The position numbers were made by a program, and so were the translations under genes. Positions 17,235 to 24,451 of a stretch of DNA of 64,000 nucleotides are shown one piece after another. The stretch spans positions 1,116,001 through 1,180,000 of the forward strand of contig NZ_CP032819.1 of assembly GCF_003991565.1 (NCBI RefSeq), written 5' to 3'. How positions within the stretch are numbered: the first letter of the stretch is position 1; the number at the start of each line of letters is the position of its first letter. The notes beneath the pieces are model-generated. The model saw nothing but the letters and a program-made list of their open reading frames with translations. It had not been told where the DNA came from and made no database searches. The stretch comes from Butyricimonas faecalis. Lineage in GTDB: Bacteria; Bacteroidota; Bacteroidia; Bacteroidales; Marinifilaceae.

Positions 17235-17783
17235 ATGACTACAACAAGCGCAACAACCTCTACCGGACCCAAGGGATTCAGATGGTTATACCTTATCCTG
17301 GGTATCGTGTTATTCGTCTTCGGTGTCGGCATCATCCGGCACCCGGTGGCTTCCTACTTCGGGCTGGCCATGTATTTTAGTATCGTCATCATCGTTATCG
17401 GAATCAGTGAAATCATGAACGCCTTCGCGGGCGGGAACTCCCGGCATTGGGGATGGGGATTGTTCATCGGGTTACTCGACCTGGTGATCGGTTTCGTACT
17501 GCTGATCCACCCGATCATCGCGGAAGACATACTCCCCTACATCGTCGGCTTTATCCTCATGTTCAAAAGCATTGACTACATTGCCGAATCATTACAGATG
17601 TCATCGCTAAGAATCAGAGGCTGGGGATGGATATTCATCGCGGGAATCATCACCTTGTTCTTTTCCTTCATGATCGTTTTCTATCCCCTGTTCGGCGTGT
17701 TTAACATCATCATCTGGACTGGACTTAGCTTCATTTTCGCCGGTATCTCTTCATTTGTATATGCTTTCGTGGGGAGAGGGTAA
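17235..17783 (+). CDS. DUF308 (HdeD-like) membrane protein, copy 2
   Basis: A 182-residue six-helix membrane protein identical to the product of 13704-14252 except for one conservative change. Upstream sequences are also related between copies (ATATAA.AACTTTTTGA at ~13637 and ~17193), so the promoter is probably duplicated too. This copy lies next to the intact ispE and is therefore likely the original locus. Function unknown beyond the HdeD-like stress association. Confidence 0.85.
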   Translation: MTTTSATTSTGPKGFRWLYLILGIVLFVFGVGIIRHPVASYFGLAMYFSIVIIVIGISEIMNAFAGGNSRHWGWGLFIGLLDLVIGFVLLIHPIIAEDILPYIVGFILMFKSIDYIAESLQMSSLRIRGWGWIFIAGIITLFFSFMIVFYPLFGVFNIIIWTGLSFIFAGISSFVYAFVGRG

Positions 17784-17787
17784 ACAA

Positions 17788-17896
17788 CTACCCCCTCCGG
17801 CTCCCCCTTACACAGGGGGAGAGTTGATTACCAAATATCACGATACTTCAATGCAGCTTGTCCTCCCCCTGTGTAAGGGGGAGTTAGAGGGGGTAG
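17788..17896. repeat. Palindromic repeat element, intact and inverted relative to copy 1
   Basis: A 109-bp element begins CTACCCCCTCCGG and ends GGGGGTAG, with ~30-bp terminal inverted repeats, each itself containing a CCCCCTTACACAGGGGG palindrome. The unique core (~17825-17860) is the reverse complement of the core at 14298-14330. The flanking DNA is not inverted. Confidence 0.85.
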
Positions 17897-17975
17897 CCGT
17901 TTATTTTTAACAGCAACACAACCACCAACCAAAGCCCCCGCCGAGCTCTATAAACCTTCGACTTTATAAACTCCT

Positions 17976-18791
17976 TCACTCCCCTTGCCACACGAAATAC
18001 TCCGGGAACGCCTTCCCTGCCTCCACGGGGTGAGAGAACAACCCGTAAACGGCCGATCCGCTTCCGGTCATGGAAACGTAAACCGCACCCAATTCCCGCA
18101 ACGTATGTTTTATTTCTTGTATCTCCGGCACCTTCGGTATCACGGAGTCCTCAAAATCGTTCACTACCACCCCGTTCCATTGTTCCACCGGCAACTTCCC
18201 CAGTTCCCGCAAATCAAACGAGGCCGCACGAGGCGTTATTCCCCGGTAAGCCTCGGGAGTCGCGACACCCCGGTCCGGCTTAACAAGCACCACGTGATAC
18301 CCCCGTAGCGACACGTCTATCGTTTCCATCAACTCCCCTTTCCCAAAAGCAAACACGGGACGATTCAAAACAAAAAAAGGACAATCACTTCCCACCCGGG
18401 CAGCGTATCCCGTTAACCGTTCCTCGTTCAACCCCAAGGAAAAAAGCTGATTCAAACCGACCAGCATAAAAGCCGCGTCAGCGGAACCGCCACCCAGTCC
18501 GGCACCGTAAGGAATCATCTTGTGCAAATGCACATCCACCGAGGGCAAATCAAACTCGTCAGCCAAAATAGCATAGGCCTTACTCACCAAATTCTTCTCC
18601 GGCGGGCAATCAATCGGAATCCCCGTGGAGGTGAAAACACAACTTCCCCGTTCACCTTTTATCTCCGTGATCTCCAGTATATCCCGCAACTCTATCGGGT
18701 AAAACACGGTTTCCAAATTATGAAATCCATCCGGCCTTTTCCCCGTGACGAACAACCCTATATTAATCTTTGCATTCGGAAATACTACCAT
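17976..18791 (-). CDS. ispE: 4-diphosphocytidyl-2-C-methyl-D-erythritol kinase
   Basis: A 271-residue GHMP kinase that phosphorylates CDP-ME in the MEP isoprenoid pathway. The start at 18791 gives the canonical opening MVVFPNAKINIGLFVTGKR; longer in-frame starts would add a tail not typical of the family, although MFNFDEY at 18812 is possible. The ATP-binding loop IPYGAGLGGGSADAA is intact, and the C-terminal [12 protein letters not shown] motif is present. It is expressed divergently from the PAP2 gene through a shared palindromic promoter. Confidence 0.93.
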   Translation of the reverse strand: MVVFPNAKINIGLFVTGKRPDGFHNLETVFYPIELRDILEITEIKGERGSCVFTSTGIPIDCPPEKNLVSKAYAILADEFDLPSVDVHLHKMIPYGAGLGGGSADAAFMLVGLNQLFSLGLNEERLTGYAARVGSDCPFFVLNRPVFAFGKGELMETIDVSLRGYHVVLVKPDRGVATPEAYRGITPRAASFDLRELGKLPVEQWNGVVVNDFEDSVIPKVPEIQEIKHTLRELGAVYVSMTGSGSAVYGLFSHPVEAGKAFPEYFVWQGE

Positions 18792-18857
18792 ATATTCATC
18801 AAAATTAAACATCCGGCACCGCCGACCTACTATTTGTAATTCATTCAATTTCATGTG

Positions 18858-18914
18858 AAAACTCCGCCTCGATTTATAGAGGAGGCCACAGCGAAACTGA
18901 CGGAGGAGTTTTAC
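18858..18914 (-). repeat. Imperfect inverted repeat in the ispE leader
   Basis: AAAACTCCGCC (18858-18868) and GGAGGAGTTTT (18903-18912) form an imperfect stem enclosing a second inverted pair, CCTC..GAGG. It lies between the divergent promoter and ispE, so it would be transcribed in the ispE 5' leader. It may be a dispersed REP-like element or an RNA structure. Confidence 0.45.
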
Positions 18915-18930
18915 CATTTCATCGAACAAC

Positions 18931-18961
18931 TTTGCAAATATACCTTTTTTCGGTATATTTG
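18931..18961. promoter_or_regulatory. Divergent ispE / PAP2 promoter built on a perfect palindrome
   Basis: On the plus strand TTTG (18931-18934), a 19-bp spacer and TATATTTG (18954-18961) form a perfect Bacteroidetes promoter for the PAP2 gene. CAAATATACC (18935-18944) and GGTATATTTG (18952-18961) are perfect inverted arms around TTTTTTC. The minus-strand arm therefore gives an identical TATATTTG minus-7 box (18942-18935) for ispE. Confidence 0.75.
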
Positions 18962-19024
18962 TGATGCGATTTTTCCCAAATAGCAATTGGATATTATTTA
19001 TTTAAACTTATAGATTCAAATCCC

Positions 19025-19729
19025 ATGTTAGAATCATTACAAGCTCTCGATCGGACGATATTCCTCACGTTGAATGGCATGCACACGCCATACCTCGATT
19101 CGTTCATGTACATCTTCACGAGTAAACTCGTGTGGATTCCTCTCTACGCCTCCATCTTGTATGTCTTGTACAAAAACATGAACATCCGGATGGTCATTTT
19201 CACAACTGTAATGTTCGCCCTGCTTATAGCATTGGCCGACCAGGCGTGCAGTTCCATCCTGCGCCCCATATTTGAACGTCCCCGCCCGTCACGGGACCCG
19301 GGAATTGCCGATCTGGTTCACATCGTCAACGGGAAACGAGGCGGGATGTACGGTTTCCCCTCCTGTCACGCGGCCAACACGTTCGCGCTGGCTTGTTTCA
19401 TCATGTTGCTGTTCAAAAACAAGGCGCTCACCACGTTCTTCATGTTGTGGGCCATCGTGACGTGTTACACCCGGATATACGTGGGAGTTCACTACCCCGG
19501 AGACTTGCTTTTCGGAACGATTGTCGGTTTTGCCGCGGGAGCTGTCACTTATGGAATATACCGTTTCTGTCTTCGCATAGACGGCATTGCCAACGGGCTG
19601 AAATATCACCAAGACCGTAAACTCGTGAAAAATCCCACCCACATGCGTCAAACCTCAGTCATCATCTTCACGGGATTACTGACGATTGCCACCTTCGCCG
19701 TGTTCAGCATCTGGTGGAGACCCATGTGA
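19025..19729 (+). CDS. PAP2-family phosphatase
   Basis: A 234-residue membrane phosphatase with about six helices. The three PAP2 signature blocks are present: LRPIFERPRP, PSCHAANTFA (SCH instead of the common SGH) and RIYVGVHYPGDLLFG. Such enzymes dephosphorylate undecaprenyl pyrophosphate, lipid A or phosphatidic acid at the periplasmic face. Which substrate applies is not visible. The neighbouring ispE makes isoprenoid precursors, so an undecaprenyl-PP role is plausible but only inferred. Confidence 0.9.
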   Translation: MLESLQALDRTIFLTLNGMHTPYLDSFMYIFTSKLVWIPLYASILYVLYKNMNIRMVIFTTVMFALLIALADQACSSILRPIFERPRPSRDPGIADLVHIVNGKRGGMYGFPSCHAANTFALACFIMLLFKNKALTTFFMLWAIVTCYTRIYVGVHYPGDLLFGTIVGFAAGAVTYGIYRFCLRIDGIANGLKYHQDRKLVKNPTHMRQTSVIIFTGLLTIATFAVFSIWWRPM

Positions 19730-19855
19730 TTTCAGATTTTAAAAACTGAAAAAATAGGCGAAATGCAAGACGTACAACTTGCCTTCCGCCTAAATCAAGA
19801 AAAAATGAAAAAAATTACCCTTCCCGATTTACCGGGAGAAAGTAGAAAGTATCTA

Positions 19856-20932
19856 TTATTTCCCCGAACGACTGAACTCATCCAACAACGACCGGAAAGT
19901 CTCTTTCACGGAAACGATCTTCGTGGCCCGGAAAGCATTTGCCCCTGCAAAAGCGTAACCGTTATCCATGTTCCCCTTGAAAGCGTTATATAAAGCCGCG
20001 ATGATACAATAAGGACTCTTGCTGATATCACACGTCTTGATACACTTGCATATACACGTTTTAGGCTGTTTCTGCCCTTCCTTCACCTTCTGGATAAACT
20101 TGCTGAATATCGCGCGCCCCGGCATCCCTACCGGGCTCTTGATTATCTGTATATCCTCCTGCTTCGCCTCGATATAAGTCTGTTTGAAAACATCGGAAGC
20201 GTCACACTCCTCCGTGGTCACGAAACGAGTTCCCATCTGTACTCCGGAAGCACCCATATCCATGAAACGTTTTATATCCTCCCCCGTGTAGATACCCCCG
20301 GCCACGATCACCGGGATCTCTTTCCCGTAACGCGCTCCCATGTCTTGAACCTCATCGATCACTTCCGGCAAAATATGTTCCAACGAAAAATGCTCGTCAT
20401 TGATTTGTTCATCTTTAAACCCGAGGTGGCCTCCCGCCTTCGGTCCTTCCACGACAAACGCGTCCGGCAGGTAATTATACAAGCTATGCCACTTCTCGGC
20501 AATAACCCTTGCAGCACGCGCTGAAGAAACGATCGGGACCAACTTCGTCACGCTATCCTTTTGCAAGAAACTCGGCAAATTCAACGGTAATCCCGCGCCC
20601 GAGAATATAATATCCGCTTTTTCAGCTATCGCCGTCTTCACCATATCCGTGAAATTCGACATGGCAACCATGACATTCACACCGATCACCCCCTTCGTCT
20701 TCTCGCGGGCCTTACGAAGTTCTTCCTTCAAACCCATGATACTCGCCTGAATATAGTCTTTGGATAAATTCCGGTATAACAAACCCAATCCAGCACTGGA
20801 AATCACGCCAACTCCTCCCTCATTTGCCACTGCAGACGCTAACCCTGAAAGTGATATTCCAACACCCATACCACCTTGTACAATCGGAACTGAGATCGAA
20901 AGATTCCCAATGTTTAATTTTTTCATCATCAT
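19856..20932 (-). CDS. NAD(P)H-dependent flavin oxidoreductase / nitronate monooxygenase-like
   Basis: A 358-residue TIM-barrel FMN enzyme. The N-terminal PIVQGGMGVGISLSGLASAV, the EGPKAGGHLGF block containing the catalytic-type histidine, and the phosphate-binding VAGGIYTGEDI and GVQMGTRF are all typical of the NMO/2-nitropropane dioxygenase family. The C-terminus contains a Cys cluster (KTCICKCIKTCDI) seen in anaerobe members, which could bind a metal. The physiological substrate is unknown. It is convergent with the PAP2 gene. Confidence 0.88.
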   Translation of the reverse strand: MMMKKLNIGNLSISVPIVQGGMGVGISLSGLASAVANEGGVGVISSAGLGLLYRNLSKDYIQASIMGLKEELRKAREKTKGVIGVNVMVAMSNFTDMVKTAIAEKADIIFSGAGLPLNLPSFLQKDSVTKLVPIVSSARAARVIAEKWHSLYNYLPDAFVVEGPKAGGHLGFKDEQINDEHFSLEHILPEVIDEVQDMGARYGKEIPVIVAGGIYTGEDIKRFMDMGASGVQMGTRFVTTEECDASDVFKQTYIEAKQEDIQIIKSPVGMPGRAIFSKFIQKVKEGQKQPKTCICKCIKTCDISKSPYCIIAALYNAFKGNMDNGYAFAGANAFRATKIVSVKETFRSLLDEFSRSGK

Positions 20933-20954
20933 ATATAAAAGTATTTAAGACAGT

Positions 20955-20962
20955 CAAAGATA
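20955..20962 (-). promoter_or_regulatory. Minus-7 box for the nitronate monooxygenase-like gene
   Basis: TATCTTTG on the minus strand is an exact TAnnTTTG match 23 bp upstream of the start at 20932. No clear minus-33 element. Confidence 0.55.
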
Positions 20963-21125
20963 TGCTTTATTATTTAACATCCCCTATTTTGCAGCAAGAA
21001 TAAACGCGCTAACAACATTATTTACGTTATTCAACACGATTATTAACACTGGCATGTTTCTTGCATAAAACTTTAAAGTCATTTTATCGTAATAAACGTA
21101 TTCAAGACAGAAAAAGTTAATCGAT

Positions 21126-22121
21126 ATGAAACAATTTACACGCAATACTATAAAAATGCTATGCCTAGGGATCATTTTAGGCGCAAGCAGCATCCTATCA
21201 TCCGTGGCACAAACGACCGTGAACGAAAATGAAAAACTAATCCCATTCGGGGACTTTAATCGCTGGATGGTTCGCGTCATTGACGAATCGTTTGTTATTG
21301 GCGGTAACACGAAAATCCTCTACGAGGTTGCCCCGGTGGACACGATTCGAGGTGACAAGCCCTATATCGGTTCCACGGTCTCCCCGTGGAGAACTTCCAA
21401 CGTGATGGCAAAAGTCAGCGGAATCACGAAATGCAGTATCTCCGTTTTCCCGGAGAAAAGAGACGACGGTTATTGCGTGCGTGTTGAAACACTCATGGAG
21501 AAATGCAAAGTGCTGGGGATCGTGAACATCACCGTCCTTGTACCGGGCACCATTTACCTGGGACAAATGCACGAACCCATCAAGGACACGAAAAACCCGC
21601 AAAGTAAACTGAATGCCGGGATTCCTTTCACGGAAACCCCGAAAGCCGTCGTGTTCGACTACAAGATGGAAACTCCCGGAACGGATCACCGGATCAAAGC
21701 AACCGGATTCAGCAAAATTGTTGACGTACCGGGACGGGATTCCGCCGAAATATATGTAATCTTTCAAAAACGCTGGGAGGACGAGAACGGCAACGTGTAT
21801 GCCAAACGTATCGGCACGGCCATCGAACGCCTTTCGGAGAACACGCCCGACTGGAAAAACGGTCACCGGCTGGATGTGATTTACGGGAACCCGGCCAACC
21901 AACCCGGCTACAAATCCTACATGCAATTAATCCCTAAAGAACAATCCCTGTACTGCATCAACAGCAAAGGTAAATCCGTACCCGTGGAAGAGATCGGTTG
22001 GGGGGATGCCGATGACAAACCCACGCATCTATTCTTACGTGTATCTTCCAGTTACGGGGAAGCTTACATCGGCACGGTTGGAAATAAACTTTGGATAGAC
22101 AACGTTCGGTTGGCCTATTAA
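21126..22121 (+). CDS. PCMD domain-containing exported protein
   Basis: A 331-residue protein with a signal peptide (cleavage likely after SSVAQ). The body resembles the PCMD (putative carbohydrate metabolism domain) fold of Bacteroidetes: an N-terminal block with WRTSNVMAKVSG, FPEKRDDGYCVRVET and GTIYLGQM, and a C-terminal jelly-roll ending in FLRVSSSYGEAYIG followed by LWIDNVRL. Such proteins occur in glycan-use loci, often at the surface. Here the gene is alone, with no SusC/D neighbours. Function unknown. Confidence 0.7.
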   Translation: MKQFTRNTIKMLCLGIILGASSILSSVAQTTVNENEKLIPFGDFNRWMVRVIDESFVIGGNTKILYEVAPVDTIRGDKPYIGSTVSPWRTSNVMAKVSGITKCSISVFPEKRDDGYCVRVETLMEKCKVLGIVNITVLVPGTIYLGQMHEPIKDTKNPQSKLNAGIPFTETPKAVVFDYKMETPGTDHRIKATGFSKIVDVPGRDSAEIYVIFQKRWEDENGNVYAKRIGTAIERLSENTPDWKNGHRLDVIYGNPANQPGYKSYMQLIPKEQSLYCINSKGKSVPVEEIGWGDADDKPTHLFLRVSSSYGEAYIGTVGNKLWIDNVRLAY

Positions 22122-22761
22122 AATAACTTTAACCGAGTTCCATCCCAAGTCTTACTGAATTAATACTAATTATTGTTACCAACTTCCTATCATATTCCCA
22201 TCACATTGCGAGCCGCTCCCATTCCGCTCCCATTCTCTTCCTATTCCCCTCCCATTACAATAGCAAAAAATAGACATTAATTAATATCTGGAATGATTCG
22301 GTTACATTTTTGATAGCAATATAATCACAAGATAATAGCTACCACTGATAGGAACTCCTATAAAACACCTTTTGACAGGAGTATTAATTGGATATATCCC
22401 ATAAAATAAATGGAAATGTAAATCGCCATAAAAGTTTTTTTCAAAAAAATCACTTTTTGTCTCCATCTAAATCCTGATGAGCGTGTTTCTTATATGAAAA
22501 TAGACGTGTGGCTGGATAAACGGTTGGAAAAGAAATAAACCAATACTTATTCATACAACAACAAATATTTAAATGACATCCTTCACCCTAACAAGTAGAT
22601 GAATTGTAATAGGTATAGGACAACTCATAATACTTATGAAGCATCCACAAGATAGGAGAAAGGAAATATAAAATTAGAGATACAAATCGTTGTATCCATA
22701 CAAACAAAAAAGAACGGTTTATGAAACCGGTAATTCAATTTAATAACTAAAATCAATTACA
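22122..22761 (+). promoter_or_regulatory. Long noncoding leader / promoter region of the RiPP operon
   Basis: This 640-bp gap has no credible ORF. It contains a GC-rich VNTR-like block (22178-22256) related to 47414-47488. It also contains a 41-bp AT-rich block (22426-22466, ccataaaag then a T run) strongly similar to 32751-32793 before the pilus operon. Two small hairpins precede the precursor: GATACAA/TTGTATC at 22679-22696 and CGGTTT/AAACCG at ~22714-22728. The promoter is probably in or near 22426-22466, but no clean TAnnTTTG was found. Confidence 0.45.
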
Positions 22762-23019
22762 ATGAAAGAAAATCAATTTGAAGTCATCGTTCCAGCTTAC
22801 GATGCATTAGAGTCGGAACTTGAAGACATTCTGGGAGGAGGGTGTTTGATACAAAGGTGTAATCCAAATATCGACTGTAAACCAAATTACGATAACGGCG
22901 GTGGTGATGGAAACTGTACCGAAGAGGGAAATATTCCTACTGATCAGAAACCGTGTTGTCCTGGATTAATAGCAGTCATCATTAAAGAGAGGAAAAGATG
23001 TTTTCCTGCAGCAATGTGA
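22762..23019 (+). CDS. RiPP precursor peptide, GG-leader, cysteine-rich
   Basis: An 85-residue peptide. Residues 1-27 form an acidic leader ending LESELEDILGGG, a typical double-glycine site for C39 peptidases; cleavage after Gly26 or Gly27 is equally compatible. The core of ~58 residues has seven cysteines (28, 33, 39, 52, 65, 66, 80) and is rich in Gly, Asn and Pro, with a basic C-terminal stretch (KERKRCFPAAM). It resembles GG-type natural-product precursors of Bacteroidales that sit beside radical SAM/SPASM maturases. It is followed by a strong hairpin and then the maturase gene. Confidence 0.85.
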   Translation: MKENQFEVIVPAYDALESELEDILGGGCLIQRCNPNIDCKPNYDNGGGDGNCTEEGNIPTDQKPCCPGLIAVIIKERKRCFPAAM

Positions 23020-23030
23020 TTTTAATCTAT

Positions 23031-23062
23031 TTGACTAAGGGTTATTACGAACCCTTAGTCAA
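23031..23062 (+). terminator. Intercistronic 13-bp hairpin between precursor and maturase
   Basis: TTGACTAAGGGTT (23031-23043) pairs perfectly with AACCCTTAGTCAA (23050-23062) around a 6-nt loop; GTTTTCCCC follows. It lies 11 bp after the precursor stop and 21 bp before the maturase ATG. It is well placed to act as a partial terminator or 3' stabiliser that yields more precursor than enzyme mRNA. Confidence 0.75.
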
Positions 23063-23082
23063 GTTTTCCCCAAAATATAACT

Positions 23083-24417
23083 ATGAAATGGTCAAAATAT
23101 AATTATATACTGAATTGTAAACATGGAGTCTTTGTTTATAACTCAACCACGAATTCATTTTTAAAAATAAGCAAGACCCTACTAGATTCCTTAAAAAATA
23201 TCAAGGACTGGGATTTAGAAATAGACGAACTAGATGAAGATATAAAAAAAATTCTAGTTGCGCATAACATTGTTGTTTCCAATGATTTTGACAACAAATA
23301 CCTAACTAAACTTAAGTTTATACACAGAAGATCAGCTTTTGCAAATTCTCAGCTCTCCCTCACAATCGCAACAACAACCGATTGTAATTTCAAGTGTCCA
23401 TATTGTTATGAAGAAGGAATCTCTCATACTAAAATGGATGAAGAAACGGAAACGGCAATAATTGATTATATCAATACAATAAAACCCAAGAGCTTATATA
23501 TCACATGGTATGGTGGAGAACCTTTAATGAATTTCAAAACCATAGAACGATTGATGAAGAATATAAATGAACTGAGTTATATTGAAGAAGTAAAATACGA
23601 TATGGTTACAAACGGTTCTTTATTGACAGAAAAGGTAGGTTCGTATTTTATCGAGAAAAAATTAAAGAATGTACAAATAACCATAGACGGACTTGAAGAA
23701 AATCATAATCGTACCAGAATAACAAAAAACGGTAAATCTTCCTATCGTATTATTCTAAGTAACCTTGATAAAGCTTTAGAAATACTTCCCGATTGTCATT
23801 TTTCTGTAAGAGTTAATATAGGCCTAAATAATAGAGCTGATTATCCTATTTTATATCGTGAACTTCGAGAGAAATATAAGGATAAAACGAACTTTTCAAT
23901 TTACTTTAGCTTTGTAGAAGATTATAGTATGTGTGGAGGTGCGAGTTGTCTCGATTCTAAAAAAAGAATAGATTTCTTACGCTACTTACAAGATGTACAT
24001 CATATTGCGGAAGAGGTATATCCAAAACATCGACAATGTTTATGTACCGCAACCTCTATTAATAGTTTTGTTATAGCCCCGAACGGAGATTTATATAAAT
24101 GCTGGAATGAAATCGGACGTAAAGATTATATTGTTGGGAATATCAAGAATAAAAAAATGATCTCTAATTATGATCTAATCTGTGACTATTCGATCAATTA
24201 TAATAAATTCAATGACCCAAAATGTCTAGCTTGCTTTTTACTACCGGTTTGTATCGGAGGTTGTCCGAGCAATAGAAATAGTAACCTAACGAGAAACACA
24301 AATCTCGAAATATGTCCTTATAATTTTGAACATATTGATCTTGCGTTGGAATTAATGTATGAAAGGGTATTAGCCACAACAAAAAAATACCTTTCAAAAC
24401 ACAATATTCAGTCATAA
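23083..24417 (+). CDS. Radical SAM/SPASM peptide maturase
   Basis: A 444-residue rSAM enzyme expected to modify the Cys-rich precursor. The first ~95 residues look like a small peptide-recognition (RRE-like) region. The rSAM core starts with TTDCNFKCPYCYEEG, with Cys101, Cys105 and Cys108 as the CX3CX2C cluster, followed by ITWYGGEPLMN. The C-terminal SPASM domain holds further cysteines in QCLCTATSINSF, LYKCWNE, CLACFLLPVCIGGCP and EICPYNF for auxiliary Fe-S clusters. Architecture matches the GG-Bacteroidales peptide maturase class; the bond formed (thioether, C-C or epimer) cannot be read from sequence. Confidence 0.92.
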   Translation: MKWSKYNYILNCKHGVFVYNSTTNSFLKISKTLLDSLKNIKDWDLEIDELDEDIKKILVAHNIVVSNDFDNKYLTKLKFIHRRSAFANSQLSLTIATTTDCNFKCPYCYEEGISHTKMDEETETAIIDYINTIKPKSLYITWYGGEPLMNFKTIERLMKNINELSYIEEVKYDMVTNGSLLTEKVGSYFIEKKLKNVQITIDGLEENHNRTRITKNGKSSYRIILSNLDKALEILPDCHFSVRVNIGLNNRADYPILYRELREKYKDKTNFSIYFSFVEDYSMCGGASCLDSKKRIDFLRYLQDVHHIAEEVYPKHRQCLCTATSINSFVIAPNGDLYKCWNEIGRKDYIVGNIKNKKMISNYDLICDYSINYNKFNDPKCLACFLLPVCIGGCPSNRNSNLTRNTNLEICPYNFEHIDLALELMYERVLATTKKYLSKHNIQS

Positions 24418-24451
24418 AATATATACACTATTCCCTACTAAAACCCCAAAA

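Noticed and set aside
19763..19993. Small plus-strand ORF of 76 codons
   Set aside because: Mostly antisense to the nitronate monooxygenase-like gene, without recognisable features.
22122..22761. Additional small precursor peptides upstream of the RiPP operon
   Set aside because: I searched for short ATG frames with GG leaders or Cys-rich cores and found none.
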